Source of the DNA: Tetracentron sinense
Taxonomy: Eukaryota > Streptophyta > Magnoliopsida > Trochodendrales > Trochodendraceae
Direction of reading: 5' to 3'
Assembly (NCBI GenBank): GCA_015143295.1
Contig: JABCRI010001478.1
Location: 496,001 to 560,000, forward strand
Length of the DNA: 64,000 nt
Position numbers and translations under genes: made by a program. Shown here piece after piece: positions 1 to 10,753 of this stretch (position 1 is the first letter of the stretch; every line of letters begins with the position of its first letter). A model generated the notes under the pieces. The model did not search any database. It saw nothing but the letters and a program-made list of their open reading frames with translations, and was not told the origin of the DNA.

Positions 1-2899
1 ATTAGTATAAGCCAACTTTGTGATAAAGGTTTAAATGTTTGTTTTAAATCAAATCTATGCATGATTAATGAAAGGATAATGTTAATACCTTGTTTATTGC
101 TCATAGAATTCAGAATGTTTATACTCTTGAATTTGATGATTTAACTGCTCAAAACATGATGTGTTTATCTGATGTTGGTGAAGCCAGTTAGCTGTGGCAT
201 AGACGTTTAGGTCATGCTAGTATGGAATTGCTTTCTAAACTATCTAAAAATGACTTAGTAAAGGGTCTCCCAAAGACCACTTTTATAAAAGATAAAATAT
301 GTGATGCATGCCAACTTTATAGAACAAATAAAATCCTCATTTAAGAATAAGAAATTTATCTCAACCTCTAGGACCTTAGAACTTCTTCATATGGACCTAT
401 TTGGACCCAATGAAGTAGTTAGCCTAGGTGTTAAAACATATATATTTGTGATTGTTGATGATTATTCTAGATCTACTTGGGTATTGTTTTTATCACACAA
501 AAGTGAGGCACCTAATCTATTTAAAAAATTCTGTAATAGAGTACAAAATGAAAAAGGTTACATTATCAATAACATAAGAAGTGATAGAGGTGGTGAATTC
601 AAAAATAAGGAGTTTGAGCTTTATTGTGAAGAAAATGGTTTTAATCATAACTTCTCAGCTCCAAGAACTCCTCAACAAAATGGAGTTGTTGAAAGGAAGA
701 ATAGATCTCTTCAAGAGATGGCTAGAACAATGCTAAATGAGCATAAGCTTCTTAATTATTTTTGGGTTGAAGCCATCAATACCTCTTATTATGTTATTAA
801 TAGGGTAATAATAAAGAACAAATTAATAAAAACCTCATATGAACTTTGGAAAGGAAGATCCCCTAATATTGGTTACTTTAAAGTGTTTGGATGTAAATGT
901 TTTATTCTAAATGACAAACACCATTTAAAGAAATTTGATCCTAAAACTAATGAAGGAATCTTCCTAGGCTACTCTAATAATAGCAAAGCTTATAGAGTTT
1001 ATAACAAAAAATCTTTAAACGTTGAAGAATCAATACATGTAGTCTTTGATGAAGCTAATCCATTTGAAAAGACCAAACCAATTGAAGATGATGAAGATAC
1101 AAATGTTGAGAAAATCTCTAAAGGAATATCTAATGTTGAATTAACTAATCAAGGAAAAGAGCAACAAAAATCAAATGAAACTTATCATGAAAATCTTGTT
1201 GAAAATGAAGATGAAGAAGAAATTTATATTGAAGAATCAATCAAATTACCTAAAGCTTGGAGATTAAATAAAGATCATCCTAAAGACCTAATTCTTGGTG
1301 ACATAGAAAAGGGAGTTAGAACAAGAATAAACATATGTAATAATCTAGTTTTCATTTCTCAAATTGAACCTAAAAATGCTCTTGAGGCCATTGAAGATGA
1401 ATCTTGGGGTATTGCAATGCAAGAAGAACTTAACCAATTTGAAAGAAACCAAGTATGGAATTTAGTACCTAGACCAAAAGATAAATCTGTTATAAGTACT
1501 AAATGGGTGTTTAGAAATAAAAATGATGAATCTAGAAACATAATTGAAAACAAAGCTAGGTTGGTATCTCAAGGTTACAACCAAGAAGAGAGGATAGATT
1601 ATGATGAAACCTTTGCCCCGGTTGCTAGACTTGAAGCCATTAGAATGCTACTTGCTTTTGCAAGTCATAAAGACTTTAAGATATTCCAAATGGATGTAAA
1701 AAGTGTATTTCTAAATAGATTTATTTCTGAAGAAGTCTATGTAGAGTAACCTCCTTGCTTTGAAAACCATAATCTACCTAATCATGTGTTTAAATTGACA
1801 AAAGCTTTGTATGGATTAAAACAGGCTCCTAGAGCTTGGTATGAAAGATTAAGTAAATTTTTGATTGATAATGAATTTATAAGAGGAAAACTTGATACAA
1901 CTCTATTTGTGAAAAAAAAATCAAATGATATGCTTATTGTTCAAATTTATGTTGATGATATTGTGTTTGGTTCCACCAATGAATGTTTATGTAATGATTT
2001 TGCTAATACTATGCAAAAAGAATTTGAAATGAGCATGATGGCAGAATTGACTTTTTTCTTGGACTTCAAATCAAGCAAACTAAACAAGAAACTTTCATAA
2101 ATCAAGTTAAGTATATTAAAGAACTTCTTAAGAAATTTGGTATGGAAAATACTAAAATAATGAATACACCATGATTCTATCAATCAAACAAGATAAAGAT
2201 GAAAATGGTAAAAGTGTTGATGAAAAGAAGTAAAGAGACATGATTAGAAGTCTGTTGTGCCTAACTGCTAGTAGACCTGACATAATGTTTAGTGTATGCT
2301 TATGTGCTAAATTTCAATCTTTTCCAAAAGAATCTCACCTAACTGCGGTTAAAAGAATCTTTAGATACTTGTTAGGTTCAACTGATCTAGGACTTTGGTA
2401 TCCAAAGAATACATCTTTAGAATTAATAAGTTACTCAGATGTTGACTTTTTCGGATGTAAGATTGATAGAAAAAGTACTAGTGGCACCTGTCATTTCTTA
2501 GGATGTTCCCTTGTTTCATGGTTTAATAAGAAACAAAATTCTGTAGCTTTGTCCACAGCTGAGGCTGAATACATAGCTACTGGAAGCTGTTATGCTCAAA
2601 ATCTTTATATAAAACAACTCTTGGAAGATTATAAATTTTTTTATTCTAACATTCCAATTAAATGTGACAATACTAGTGCCATTTGTATGACTAAAAATCC
2701 TATTCAACACTCAAGAACTAAACATATAGAAATCAGATATCATTTTATTAGAGATCATGTATAGAATGGAGATGTTATGTTGAAGTTTGTAAATACAAAC
2801 AACCAACTTGCTGATATATTCACAAAACCCCTTTAACATAAAAGGTTTTGTACCTTGAGAAGAGAACTAGTCTTAAGTAAGCTATCTGAAATTCTATAA
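1..2899 (+). pseudogene. copia pol remnant: integrase, reverse transcriptase, RNase H (element 1)
   Basis: This is the polyprotein that integrates and reverse-transcribes the element. It begins in a GAG-pre-integrase segment (ISQLCDKG in frame 1). The integrase zinc-binding motif (LWHRRLGH and CDAC, 192-311) is in frame 3. The integrase core (301-1100) is in frame 1, with D at the DLFGP motif and the [10 protein letters not shown] segment carrying the catalytic Glu. RT starts near 1400; the catalytic YVDD lies near 1950. RNase H (2240-2899, frame 2) has the STAEAEY motif. Breaks seen: frameshifts between 60 and 190 and near 335, TAA at 1747-1749, a one-base loss near 2063, TAG at 2762-2764 and TAA at 2834-2836. 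It cannot yield an active enzyme. Confidence 0.9.
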
Positions 2900-3116
2900 T
2901 ATTCAAAATCTAAGCATAAAACTTAAAAGAAATCACCTTAAAAATGAAATCTTAATAACCTGCAAAATTTAATAAAAATTGCCAAAATATACTATTATTT
3001 GATCAAAAATGTTTTATGTTGATTTGTAGTGATTAATTGATGTTTTGAATTGAATGTGTAATGATCATTGTGTAGAAAATTGGTTTTTGAAGAAATCTGC
3101 AAATTTGTAGATTTTT

Positions 3117-3245
3117 CCTTCTATCTAGTTGATCACCCTAGTGATCTAATCGACTGGATGATGGATCCAGCCGATCACATGATTGTCCTAATCGATTAGA
3201 TGGACAATCCAACCGATTAGACCATCCATGTAATCAACTGGATAA
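3117..3245 (+). repeat. palindromic motif cluster before the env-like ORF (element 1)
   Basis: About six copies of a short motif occur in both orientations, for example TAATCGACTGGAT, CCAGCCGATCA and CCAACCGATTA. The same motif family forms the array in this element's LTR (6309-6787). It lies in the otherwise non-coding spacer 2900-3388 between pol and ORF3. A role as promoter or enhancer for ORF3 is inference. Confidence 0.7.
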
Positions 3246-3388
3246 TGAAAATTTTAAAATATCCTTTCTTTAGAACCTGAAATCCCTAAATTCCTATTCA
3301 CTTTAAACTTTTCATATTCACTGTTCCCTTCTATCTAGAATCTCATCAAATCCTTCTGTAATCCACTCCTTTTCACTCCCTATTCAAG

Positions 3389-5338
3389 ATGGTGAGGACG
3401 AAGAATGCAGAAGAAGGCTCAAGCCCTAAGAGACAGCGAAGATCAAAGAAAGCCCCTACTAAAGTTAAAGAAGCTCCGACCTCGTGTTTCAAGACCAGGA
3501 AGGCTGCCAAAAAGTACAGAGACATTATTCATTTCAGGCCCATCGTCTATGGTTAGATCTTAGACTCCTCTATTCTTTCTGAGTGGGGCCTAGGTCACAT
3601 CTGGTAGCTCTTTAAAGCTCTAGAATGGCTCCACCTCCTTCAATTCAAGGAACCCATGTTCCTTGAATTAGTTAAACTTTTTTACTCTCACCTTCACTTC
3701 AGTCCTTCCACCAACACATTCACCTCCTTTGTCTGTGGCAAGGACATTACCTTGTCTATAGAAATTCTCACCTCCATTCTTTCTGTTCCCGCTGGAAGCA
3801 TAAAGATGTTTGCTTCCAAAGATTGATTAAATTATCCTGGATTTGAGCCAATTGAGACTCTCAATCTCATTTGTACTAAAGAAATCACCCAAACTTCTAT
3901 ACTCACTCTAAACAGTCTGACTTTGGATGCCAGACTAGTTCATCACATTATTTCCTACAATATCCTTCCTAGAAAAGGTAGCAGAAATTACCTTTCATAC
4001 TTTGATGTTTTTCTCATTTGGTGTGTGCTCACCACCCAACCTTTTGATCTCTGCTATTTAATTTTTCACAATATGGTAGAGTGTGTTCCCAAAAAGAATG
4101 CTTGTCTTCCTTATGGACAGTTTCTTACCAAAATTTTTAAACATTTTGAACTTTCTTTTGACTCCACCCTCGAAGTAATCCAACCTGCCCACTATGATAT
4201 CTACAACACAACTACACTAGTTAGAATGAGATATTAGTGGAATCAGGAACTCCAGAAATGGTTTCCAAAAACTTCTGGCACTCAGCCTTCCTCCTCCTCT
4301 GTTCAGCCCTCTTCATCAGCTGAACTAGCACCTCCCGTTACTCCCTCTATTTCTGATCCTCCTACTGATCCACATCTTGATTAGCCCCTCCTTTCTCCAT
4401 CTCCTGCTAGAGTAGCTTTCTCTCCTCCCTGTTCTCCACTCAGAGCCCCCACTCCTCATTTTGAGGTTGGTGGTTCTTCTGCTCACCCTGAGCACCCATT
4501 TAGACCCTCTTTTTCTGATGATGCTCTCAGCCTCCTGTTGGGCAAACTGGACTCAATTAGCACTGGAATGATTGGCTTCCAAGCTGAAATAAAAGAAAGA
4601 ATGGAGATCCAAGAAGCTCAATCCCTTGGTCTGCAGATAGAAGTCAGAGACAGGCTTGCATTCCTTGAGGGATCCACAGCTGACTTCAGAGCTGAAATAA
4701 GGGAAAGGATGACCTTGACTGAAGCCTCTATTGCTGCTTTGCATGAAGACATGAAGGAAAGAATAGATGCAACCTATTCAGTCCTAGGAACTGTAAACAT
4801 GGACTGTTCTATCACTAAAAATAGAGTGGATACAGTGACATCTTTGCTCCATAGGCTGAAAGGAGATCAAATGGAGGAATTTATCAAGTTGGACAAAGTG
4901 ACAAAATTAATTCAAGGACAAGTGGACTCTTCAGCACTTCAATTAAAGACCCATGGGAAGCTGCTATTGGACATGGCTAAGCATGACTCCCTTGTAGCCT
5001 CCATCATCCTTAGAGCCACTGATGAGTTGAAAAAGATCAACAACTTTCTCTTCAGTTTGGCTTCTGGAGCCCCTTCCTCTCAGCCCTCTACTTCAGCCCC
5101 TTCCCTCTCAAAAGGAAAGAGGCCAATGAAGCAAACACCTTCTAGAAGGGGTCAGCCCAAGGATGATCCTATCATCTCCCTTCCCTCCTCATCTTCTGAC
5201 TCTCCTGATGAGTCCCAAGCTCTCTCCTCCAGTGAAGAAGACCCCAAGACTCCAGCTCCTGAAGATGTAGCTCCTCCCGAAGACATTTTTTCCAAGGTTG
5301 CTGATCTTATCAAGAAACAAAAGAAGGATGGACTGTAG
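3389..5338 (+). pseudogene. env-like ORF3 of Sirevirus element 1 (broken by five in-frame stops)
   Basis: A single reading frame (frame 2) runs from ATG 3389 to TAG 5336-5338, about 650 codons, and is broken only by stops at 3554, 3605, 3824, 4235 and 4382; no frameshift is needed. The N-terminus is basic (PKRQRRSKK, possible nuclear signal). The middle part resembles the 'putative plant transposon protein' family that follows pol in Sireviruses and aligns with ORF3 of element 2. A Ser/Pro-rich linker follows. The segment from 4538 on is coiled-coil-like, with repeated EIKERM/EIRERM units. The C-terminus is acidic and Ser-rich. It has been called env-like in the literature, but I see no clear signal peptide or fusion-protein features. 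Function is unknown. Confidence 0.8.
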
Positions 5339-5763
5339 CTTATGTGTTTTCTTGTTCTTGGATGTTTTTTTTGATGTTGACAAGGGGGAGAAGACAAATA
5401 AATGTAATAGAAACTTGATTCTTTTTATGATTGTGTATGTATGGATGTTTTTTGCATGAAAACATATGAAATACATGAGATTTTTTTTTGCTATATTACT
5501 TGAATTAAATTCTTAATATCATGGAACTTCTCTTGATTCTTGAAATTAAAAAAAAAATCTCTTATGGAACTTTTCTTGGTATTAAATAGAAAATTCTTTA
5601 GAATCCTTTGTGGAAATTTTCTTGGTTTCAACTTAATAATTTTTTTCTTATATGCACTTGCTTAAGGGGAGATCTCCTTATATCTTTTATAAAAAGTATC
5701 TGTTGAGGGGGAGTTTCACCCATTTCATTCCATTATATGTGTCATCATCAAAAAGGGGGAGAT
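5339..5763 (+). other. multiple polypurine tracts before the 3' LTR (element 1)
   Basis: Four similar purine runs occur: AAGGGGGAGAAG (5382-5393), AAGGGGAGA (about 5664), GAGGGGGAG (about 5705) and AAAAAGGGGGAGAT (5750-5763). The last touches the LTR and is the likely plus-strand primer. Repeated polypurine tracts here are a reported Sirevirus feature. The rest is T-rich with no ORF. Confidence 0.75.
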
Positions 5764-6308
5764 TGTTAGCCTTAAGATTACAACCATATGACCCTCAATT
5801 AGTTTTAATGATGACATAAATAATGAAATGAATCTTGTAATACTAATATCGTCCATGAACAATTTATTTTACAATATTCATGAATTAGAAAAGGGATTTC
5901 AAGCATATTCAAGAACTTTCAATGAAAAGACCAAATCAAGACAAGATGAAAATTCCAAATCAAAGCTTCAAGAAGATGTTCAACTATCTACAAAAAGGAT
6001 TTTGGAAGATTGTCTTGAAGACCCTGCTATTGAAGACCTTTGAAGCACAAAGATCATCTCCATCAAGGTCTTAGTCTAGGTAGTAAGTAATCTATCTAGG
6101 ATTTCTTGTAAAAAATTCTTCAAGTGGTTGATTTGAAGAAAAAGCTCAAATACCTTAGTTTGACCATAGGTCCCTTAAAAATTATTAAAAATATGTTTAA
6201 GGACCTTAAAACATGATCATCATACTCATAAAGGTTAAGTACAAAACCTAGGAATCAAATCATATCTTAAAAGGTTTTGAAAATGAATTCTACAAACTAA
6301 ATTAGCCT

Positions 6309-6787
6309 ATCAAGTCGATCAGATAGGCCATCCAACCAATTAAGAAGACCATCCAGTCGATCAAGCAAGCCCTGTGATCGACTAGATAGAATAAATTTTT
6401 TCAAAATTTGTCTGTATGTACTGATCGGGTTGATTCTCTTTGCTAATCCATTTTAGATCATTCAAAAGATTATTATGAGTTGTTAATCATGTTTTACTAA
6501 CATAATTAAAGACTTTGAAATACGTGCAAATCATTAAAGTCAAAGCAAAAGCATTAAAAATGAGAAAAACCAAAAACTGGAAGTTTTTTTTTTATCTATC
6601 CAGCCGATCAGGTTGACCATCCAATCGATTATAGATGGTCCATCCAGCCGATCACTCCTTCCTCTAATCGACTGGATAGAACAAAACACCCAATAACATG
6701 TTTTATGATCTAGCCGATCAGGAAACTGATCCAGGCGATCTGAAAACCATCCAACCGATTAGGAGGCTTCTCTAATCGACTGGATAG
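6309..6787 (+). repeat. palindromic CGAT motif array in the LTR of element 1
   Basis: Roughly ten motif copies sit in two blocks (6309-6390 and 6597-6787): CCAGTCGATCA, CCAGCCGATCA, CCAACCGATTA and their inverse TAATCGACTGGAT. Copies face each other as imperfect inverted repeats. The array ends about 100 bp before the probable TATA box, the place expected for U3 enhancer elements. Confidence 0.7.
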
Positions 6788-6888
6788 TTCAGAACAATTT
6801 TGAAAAACCGTTCTTTATTGCTAACGGCTATATTTATAACGGGTATTTCGCATTTAATGATCTTCAAACGGTAATAAATTTTAGATCA

Positions 6889-6900
6889 CTATAAATATAA
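6889..6900 (+). promoter_or_regulatory. probable TATA box of LTR promoter (element 1)
   Basis: CTATAAATATAA stands alone in a moderately AT-rich part of the LTR, downstream of the motif array. A weaker TATATTTATA lies at about 6829. Assignment is by position and consensus only. Confidence 0.45.
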
Positions 6901-7601
6901 GTGATCTTTGAATGATCTAACAAGAATCACACCAACTCCCACACTGTTACATTGAAAATCACTCTCTTGAGCTAAAAATCCCGAATCTGCAAAATGATAC
7001 TCTGTTTTTCTCTTTGGGCTAAAATTCAATCTTCCACTTGAGAGATTTCTTAAAGCTTGATATTCCATTCAAATCTAACTCTTAAAGGAGTTTAGCTTTC
7101 GGATCTAAGATCCAAAATCTGTTATTATCATCCAAGAACCTGCGTGTTCTGTGAAGCTGCTACTTCATGTAAACCCGAGAGGGTTATGCTCTGGGTGATG
7201 TATGGTTCACCTCAACCAGAAGAGAGGTTGTAAAGGGTTTAGGCTTCACCAGACTAAGAAGCCTGTGCAGTCGTGGACTATAGTGGAATCCTCCAAGCTG
7301 GTGTTGCTTGAGGCGGGGAGTAGGCTGGGTTTGCCGAACCACGAAAACAACTCTGTGTTTGCTCCCCTTTACTATTTGTCGTTCTTCTTGTGCCTTTAAT
7401 TATTTTATCTAGTTTGTGCTTAGCTGCATTCCTTTTAGTTTTTATTTTCCACATTCAAAATGAATAATTTTTATTCTGCCATTGACCCTATTCACCCCTC
7501 CTTTAGGGTCCATATCTAGGCAACACCCTGGGCTTGAAGTGGGCCCCAGGGGATGCTTCATATGGGCCTGTGCGGGCCCAAAGCCACTGCACATAAAATG
7601 A

Positions 7602-7634
7602 CAGAGTGTCGGTAATCAGATCACCGACACTCTG
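7602..7634. repeat. 12-bp inverted repeat in Ogre LTR
   Basis: CAGAGTGTCGGT and ACCGACACTCTG flank a 9-base loop. A slightly decayed counterpart is at about 32591-32624, and a weaker one at about 47487-47520. Confidence 0.8.
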
Positions 7635-8318
7635 GCAGTTTTCTTTTTACAGTGATTTAACCATGGTTAATGAGGTGGGGGAAGGATGTGAAGCCCTAGT
7701 TAAGGTCCAGAGGGTCTCAGGTATCCAAAACCATGCCCTGGATTGGACCAAGGTGGCATCAGGTGGGGCCCACAGGCCCTAAAACAACAAACACTATGGG
7801 TGTCGGTACTGAGTTTATCGACACCTTGGGATTTTTCCAGAAATTCCAATTTGCCCTACGGGGCTGCCAATGTGAGGGGTCCAGGGGTTCCCCCATGACA
7901 TGGAGGACCCCCGAAAGCCCTGAGGCTACCTGGAGTGTTGATATACCCTTGGGGGTGGTTCACCACACCTATGTAGGTGGGAGAGACCCCCCACAGTGGG
8001 GTTCCTATAAAACCAAGATGAAAAAGTCCCCTAGAACGAACCAGGGGCTCACAATGGTATTAAAGCAACTGAAAATGAGGGTTAGGGTAGAGCCCTACCT
8101 TGCTGTAGTGCTATAGGAGCTACTGGTGATCCTTGGGAGGGGCGGTGGTGCTGTGGCGGCTTACGGTGGCACTATGCAATGGAGTAGGGAGGTAGTGGGT
8201 TGCTGGGGAGGTTCCCTAAGTACCTATAGAAGCAAAGGAAAGGGCTAAGAAACTGGTTTTTGAACAGGGGTTCGGCCTAGAGTTTCTTGGAGTGGGTTTG
8301 AAGGTGGTGGAGCACGGC

Positions 8319-8330
8319 CATTTATAGGGG
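8319..8330 (-). promoter_or_regulatory. probable TATA box of Ogre LTR (left copy)
   Basis: The minus strand reads CCCCTATAAATG. It is conserved at the equivalent place in the middle (about 33309-33318) and right (48201-48210) LTRs, with GC-rich surroundings. The palindrome array lies 145-235 bp upstream on the minus strand. Confidence 0.55.
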
Positions 8331-8472
8331 AGTCCCATGGGGACACCCATGGCAATAGGACAGTGGTGGATGGGTGCTACAGGAGGCGGAAAGGGAGTCT
8401 GCAGGCGGAGGGGTGTGCCAGAGGGCATGCCTGAGCCTTACAGGGGTGGTTGCACTATTGGAAGACGATACA

Positions 8473-8553
8473 GGTATTGGTGGTAGATGTTCTACCACCA
8501 TTACCAAAACAGTGTAAATTGGTAATGGCGGTAGATCATCTACCGCCAATACC
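8473..8553. repeat. compound palindrome upstream of Ogre TATA
   Basis: GGTATTGGTGGTAGATGTTC..., then TGGTAATGGCGGTAGATCATC..., form two small palindromes (GGTAGATnnTCTACC) nested in a larger inverted repeat beginning GGTATTGG and ending CCAATACC. Counterparts are at 33463-33543 and 48358-48436. The middle-LTR copy is the most symmetrical. Confidence 0.75.
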
Positions 8554-8675
8554 ACTTTTTAACTGTTGGGGCCCTGGCCCAGGCAGTGCATGCGGTACGG
8601 GGTTATTTTTTTGAATTATTGGGCCTGGGCTTGGGTTTTTTAGGGTTTGTAGACCTAGGGTTTAAGCCCTAATGG

Positions 8676-8880
8676 GCTAGGGCTTAGCTAGGGCTCGACT
8701 AGGGCTAGGCTAGGGCTCGGCTAAGGCTAGGCTCGGGCTAGGCTAGGGCTCGGCTAGGGTTCACCTAAGGTCTACTAGGGTTTGTCCTAGGGTCTAACTA
8801 GGGTTTTTCCTAGGGTCTATTGGGGTTTGTCCTATGGTCTACTAAGTCTACTAGGGTTAAGGGATTCGATTGGGGGTTTA
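8676..8880. repeat. degenerate CTAGGGTT/CTAGGGCT short-repeat tract in Ogre LTR
   Basis: Runs of GGCTAGGGCTCGGCTAGGG grade into CTAGGGTTTGTCCTAGGGTC. The unit resembles the plant telomere repeat TTTAGGG but is irregular. The same tract is at about 33680-33850 and 48571-48740, so it belongs to the LTR. Confidence 0.7.
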
Positions 8881-8938
8881 ACTATGATTAAGAACCCTTA
8901 ACAGTGGTTAGGAGGGGTATAAAAATTAGGTGCTTACA

Positions 8939-10753
8939 GCTGCCCCTTTTTTTCGGAGAGTGCCGAGATTGGTAATTGAATGGCAAAGACTGGAAACATC
9001 TGATTTTTACACCAAGATTGGATCTAGGGAAGTGCAACAGAGTGTGTGCTTTACAAGCGGTGAGTGCTCTGTGGCTGGGGAATAAAGATGATGTGGCCCA
9101 GAGGCGCTTAGCTGAGAGAGGGTGTCGCTCGGAAGAGGTGGGGGTTTTGATTGAAACGGTGTTTCCCAAGGGATATTAATTGAAATAATCGGAGGACACA
9201 TGGGGTGTCGGAGACACACGGGGTGTTAAAAGGGGAGACATACAGGAGGTAATACTGCGGTTTGACGAAGCTGTCACGGAGCACACAAGATGTCTAGGAC
9301 ACACGGGGGTGTCAGAAAGGGGGACATGCTGGTGAGACTACGGTGTGATGAGGTTGTCACGGAGCACACAAGACGTCTAAGAGACACGGGAGTGTTAAAA
9401 AGGGAGACAAGCTGGTGAGATTGCGGTGTGACGAGGTTGTCACAGAGCACACAAGATGTCTAGGACACACGGGGGTGTTGAAAAGGGGGACATGCTGGTG
9501 ATACTACGGTGTGACGAGGTTGTCACGGAGTACACAGGATGTCTAGGACACATGGGGGTGTCAAAAAAATTTTAAGGCGTGATGCCGGATTGACATTGGA
9601 ATTGCCAAAGAGGGACTAGATTTTGATCATACAGGATATGATGCTATGCTGTGATGCTTTCTCATGACTCTACGGCGGTTCGCAATTGGCAGGATGCGCG
9701 GTGTCGACTTCCTCTACTTGCTGGCTAGGGTTGCTTGATGTAGGTTGGTACAAACTGATCTTGATACCAAAAGTTTATTTTTGAAAATCTTTTTTCAAAA
9801 ACAGTGTAGGAGACTTTTGCAAAAATTTTAGTTTTGATAACAAAAATGCTTAGTTAGCTTTTAGATGTGCCAGTAAATCGCCTATACTAAGGTTTTGTGA
9901 ATCGTCTTTCACCCTCGAAATGAGGAGTATGATTCAAAGCAAGATGTTGTCGAGGGTAGACAAGCTTGTCAGATGAGGAGAAGCATTCTGGTGGGCTTTG
10001 TAAGCTTCTAGACTCTTACCGAGGAAGAGTATTACTGTGTGCCATCGGAGGCTTCCATTGGGGATCCGCTGGGGATTGGAGATTATTTTCCGTCAAGGCT
10101 CTACTGGGGAGTGGGCTTCTACTATGGACCACTCTAGGGAACTTTGGTTTGTTGGGGATTTCCTGGTGTTTGCCAGCTGTTGGTGAGATGTCTTCCGAAG
10201 GATTCTCCACTGGGGAATGCTTAGTTGTTAAGCATCAGTTGGGGATTTTCCTTGTTGGAATCTCTGTTGGGGATATCTGTTTACTGAGAGTTGCTAACTG
10301 CTGGGGATTATAGGGGAATTCACTAAGCCTGATTGCTGCCGACTGTTGTTGCAAAACTGAATTTTACCTTTTTTTTCCTTTTTACCCTTAGAATAACCAA
10401 GTCATGGGGTTCACATAATTTTTGCGTGATGAAGCCTTTACCGGTTTTCTTTATGCTTACGAAGCTAATTAATTTTTGTCCATTTTTTGCCCCTAATCGC
10501 AAGACTAGGTCTGGGAATCGCGTAATTTTTACACAATGAGGTCGTTTTCGATTTTCACTCATGCTCGCGACTGGTTGGGGAAGCCCGTGACTTGCTGCAA
10601 AAAATATATCTTCCCCTGTCATTGCCCTGAATGGAGCTCCTTTGGGGAGTTGGGGTGATATTTCCGCTTAGGGATGTAGATGTGATATTATGCTTGCACT
10701 CGTAGCTTCTAGGGGATCTAGAAGGACTTAGAGTAGGACGAAACATAGGTTCA
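8939..10753 (-). other. 3' UTR of Ogre copy A with polypurine tract
   Basis: Lies between the LTR and the surviving pol of copy A and aligns with 33935-35715 of copy B. The polypurine tract is at 8939-8955 (complement of GCTGCCCCTTTTTTTCG). It holds the 83-86-bp tandem repeats and, at 9966-10320, many GGGGAT/TGGGGA motifs. ORFs in this stretch on either strand show no domain and are not conserved in frame with copy B. Confidence 0.7.
9238..9570. repeat. tandem repeat, four units of 83-86 bp, in Ogre A 3' UTR
   Basis: Units start at 9238, 9324, 9407 and 9490 (ACATGCTGGTGAGAC...). Each carries two small inverted repeats, GACACACGGGGGTGTC and GTGACGAGGTTGTCAC. The middle Ogre 3' UTR has three units starting at 34269, 34355 and 34438. 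Confidence 0.8.

Larger units (their letters stand above)
1..7525 (+). mobile_element. Sirevirus-type Ty1/copia retrotransposon 1 (5' part outside window)
   Basis: Domain order on the + strand is GAG-pre-integrase, integrase, reverse transcriptase, RNase H, then a separate env-like ORF, several polypurine tracts and a 3' LTR. Integrase before RT is the copia order, and the extra ORF after RNase H is typical of the SIRE/Maximus lineage (Sireviruses). The 5' LTR, gag and protease lie left of base 1. The right end at 7525 (LTR terminus CA) abuts sequence that aligns with the interior of the Ogre LTRs at about 32507 and 47407, so the element jumped into an Ogre LTR. All coding regions are broken. 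Confidence 0.9.
5764..7525 (+). repeat. 3' LTR of Sirevirus element 1
   Basis: It begins TGTTAGCC directly after the polypurine tract and ends in CA at 7525, 1762 bp. The right edge is fixed by the switch to Ogre LTR sequence at 7526. The left LTR is outside the window, so boundaries rest on TG..CA, the tract and the Ogre alignment. A small ORF inside (7202-7399) is judged a chance frame. Confidence 0.8.
7526..8938 (-). repeat. left Ogre LTR (3' LTR of copy A), partial
   Basis: Aligns along its length with 32507-33934 and 47407-48787. The right edge is TTACA at 8938, immediately followed by GCTGCCCCTTTTTTTC, whose complement is the polypurine tract. The left portion is displaced by copia element 1. 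Small ORFs inside occur on both strands and look accidental. Confidence 0.85.

Noticed and set aside
3389-5338. True viral envelope gene
   Set aside because: No convincing signal peptide, cleavage site or membrane anchor; it matches a plant transposon protein family of unknown role.
7202-7399. 65-codon ORF in the LTR of Sirevirus element 1
   Set aside because: It lies downstream of the probable TATA box in the LTR and has no domain; LTR leader regions often hold chance ORFs.
8676-8880. Interstitial telomere
   Set aside because: Repeats are irregular, not TTTAGGG, and occur at the same LTR position in all three Ogre LTRs.
9966-10313. 115-codon ORF in the Ogre A 3' UTR
   Set aside because: Rich in Gly/Leu/Trp from GGGGAT-type repeats; the frame is not kept in the matching part of copy B.
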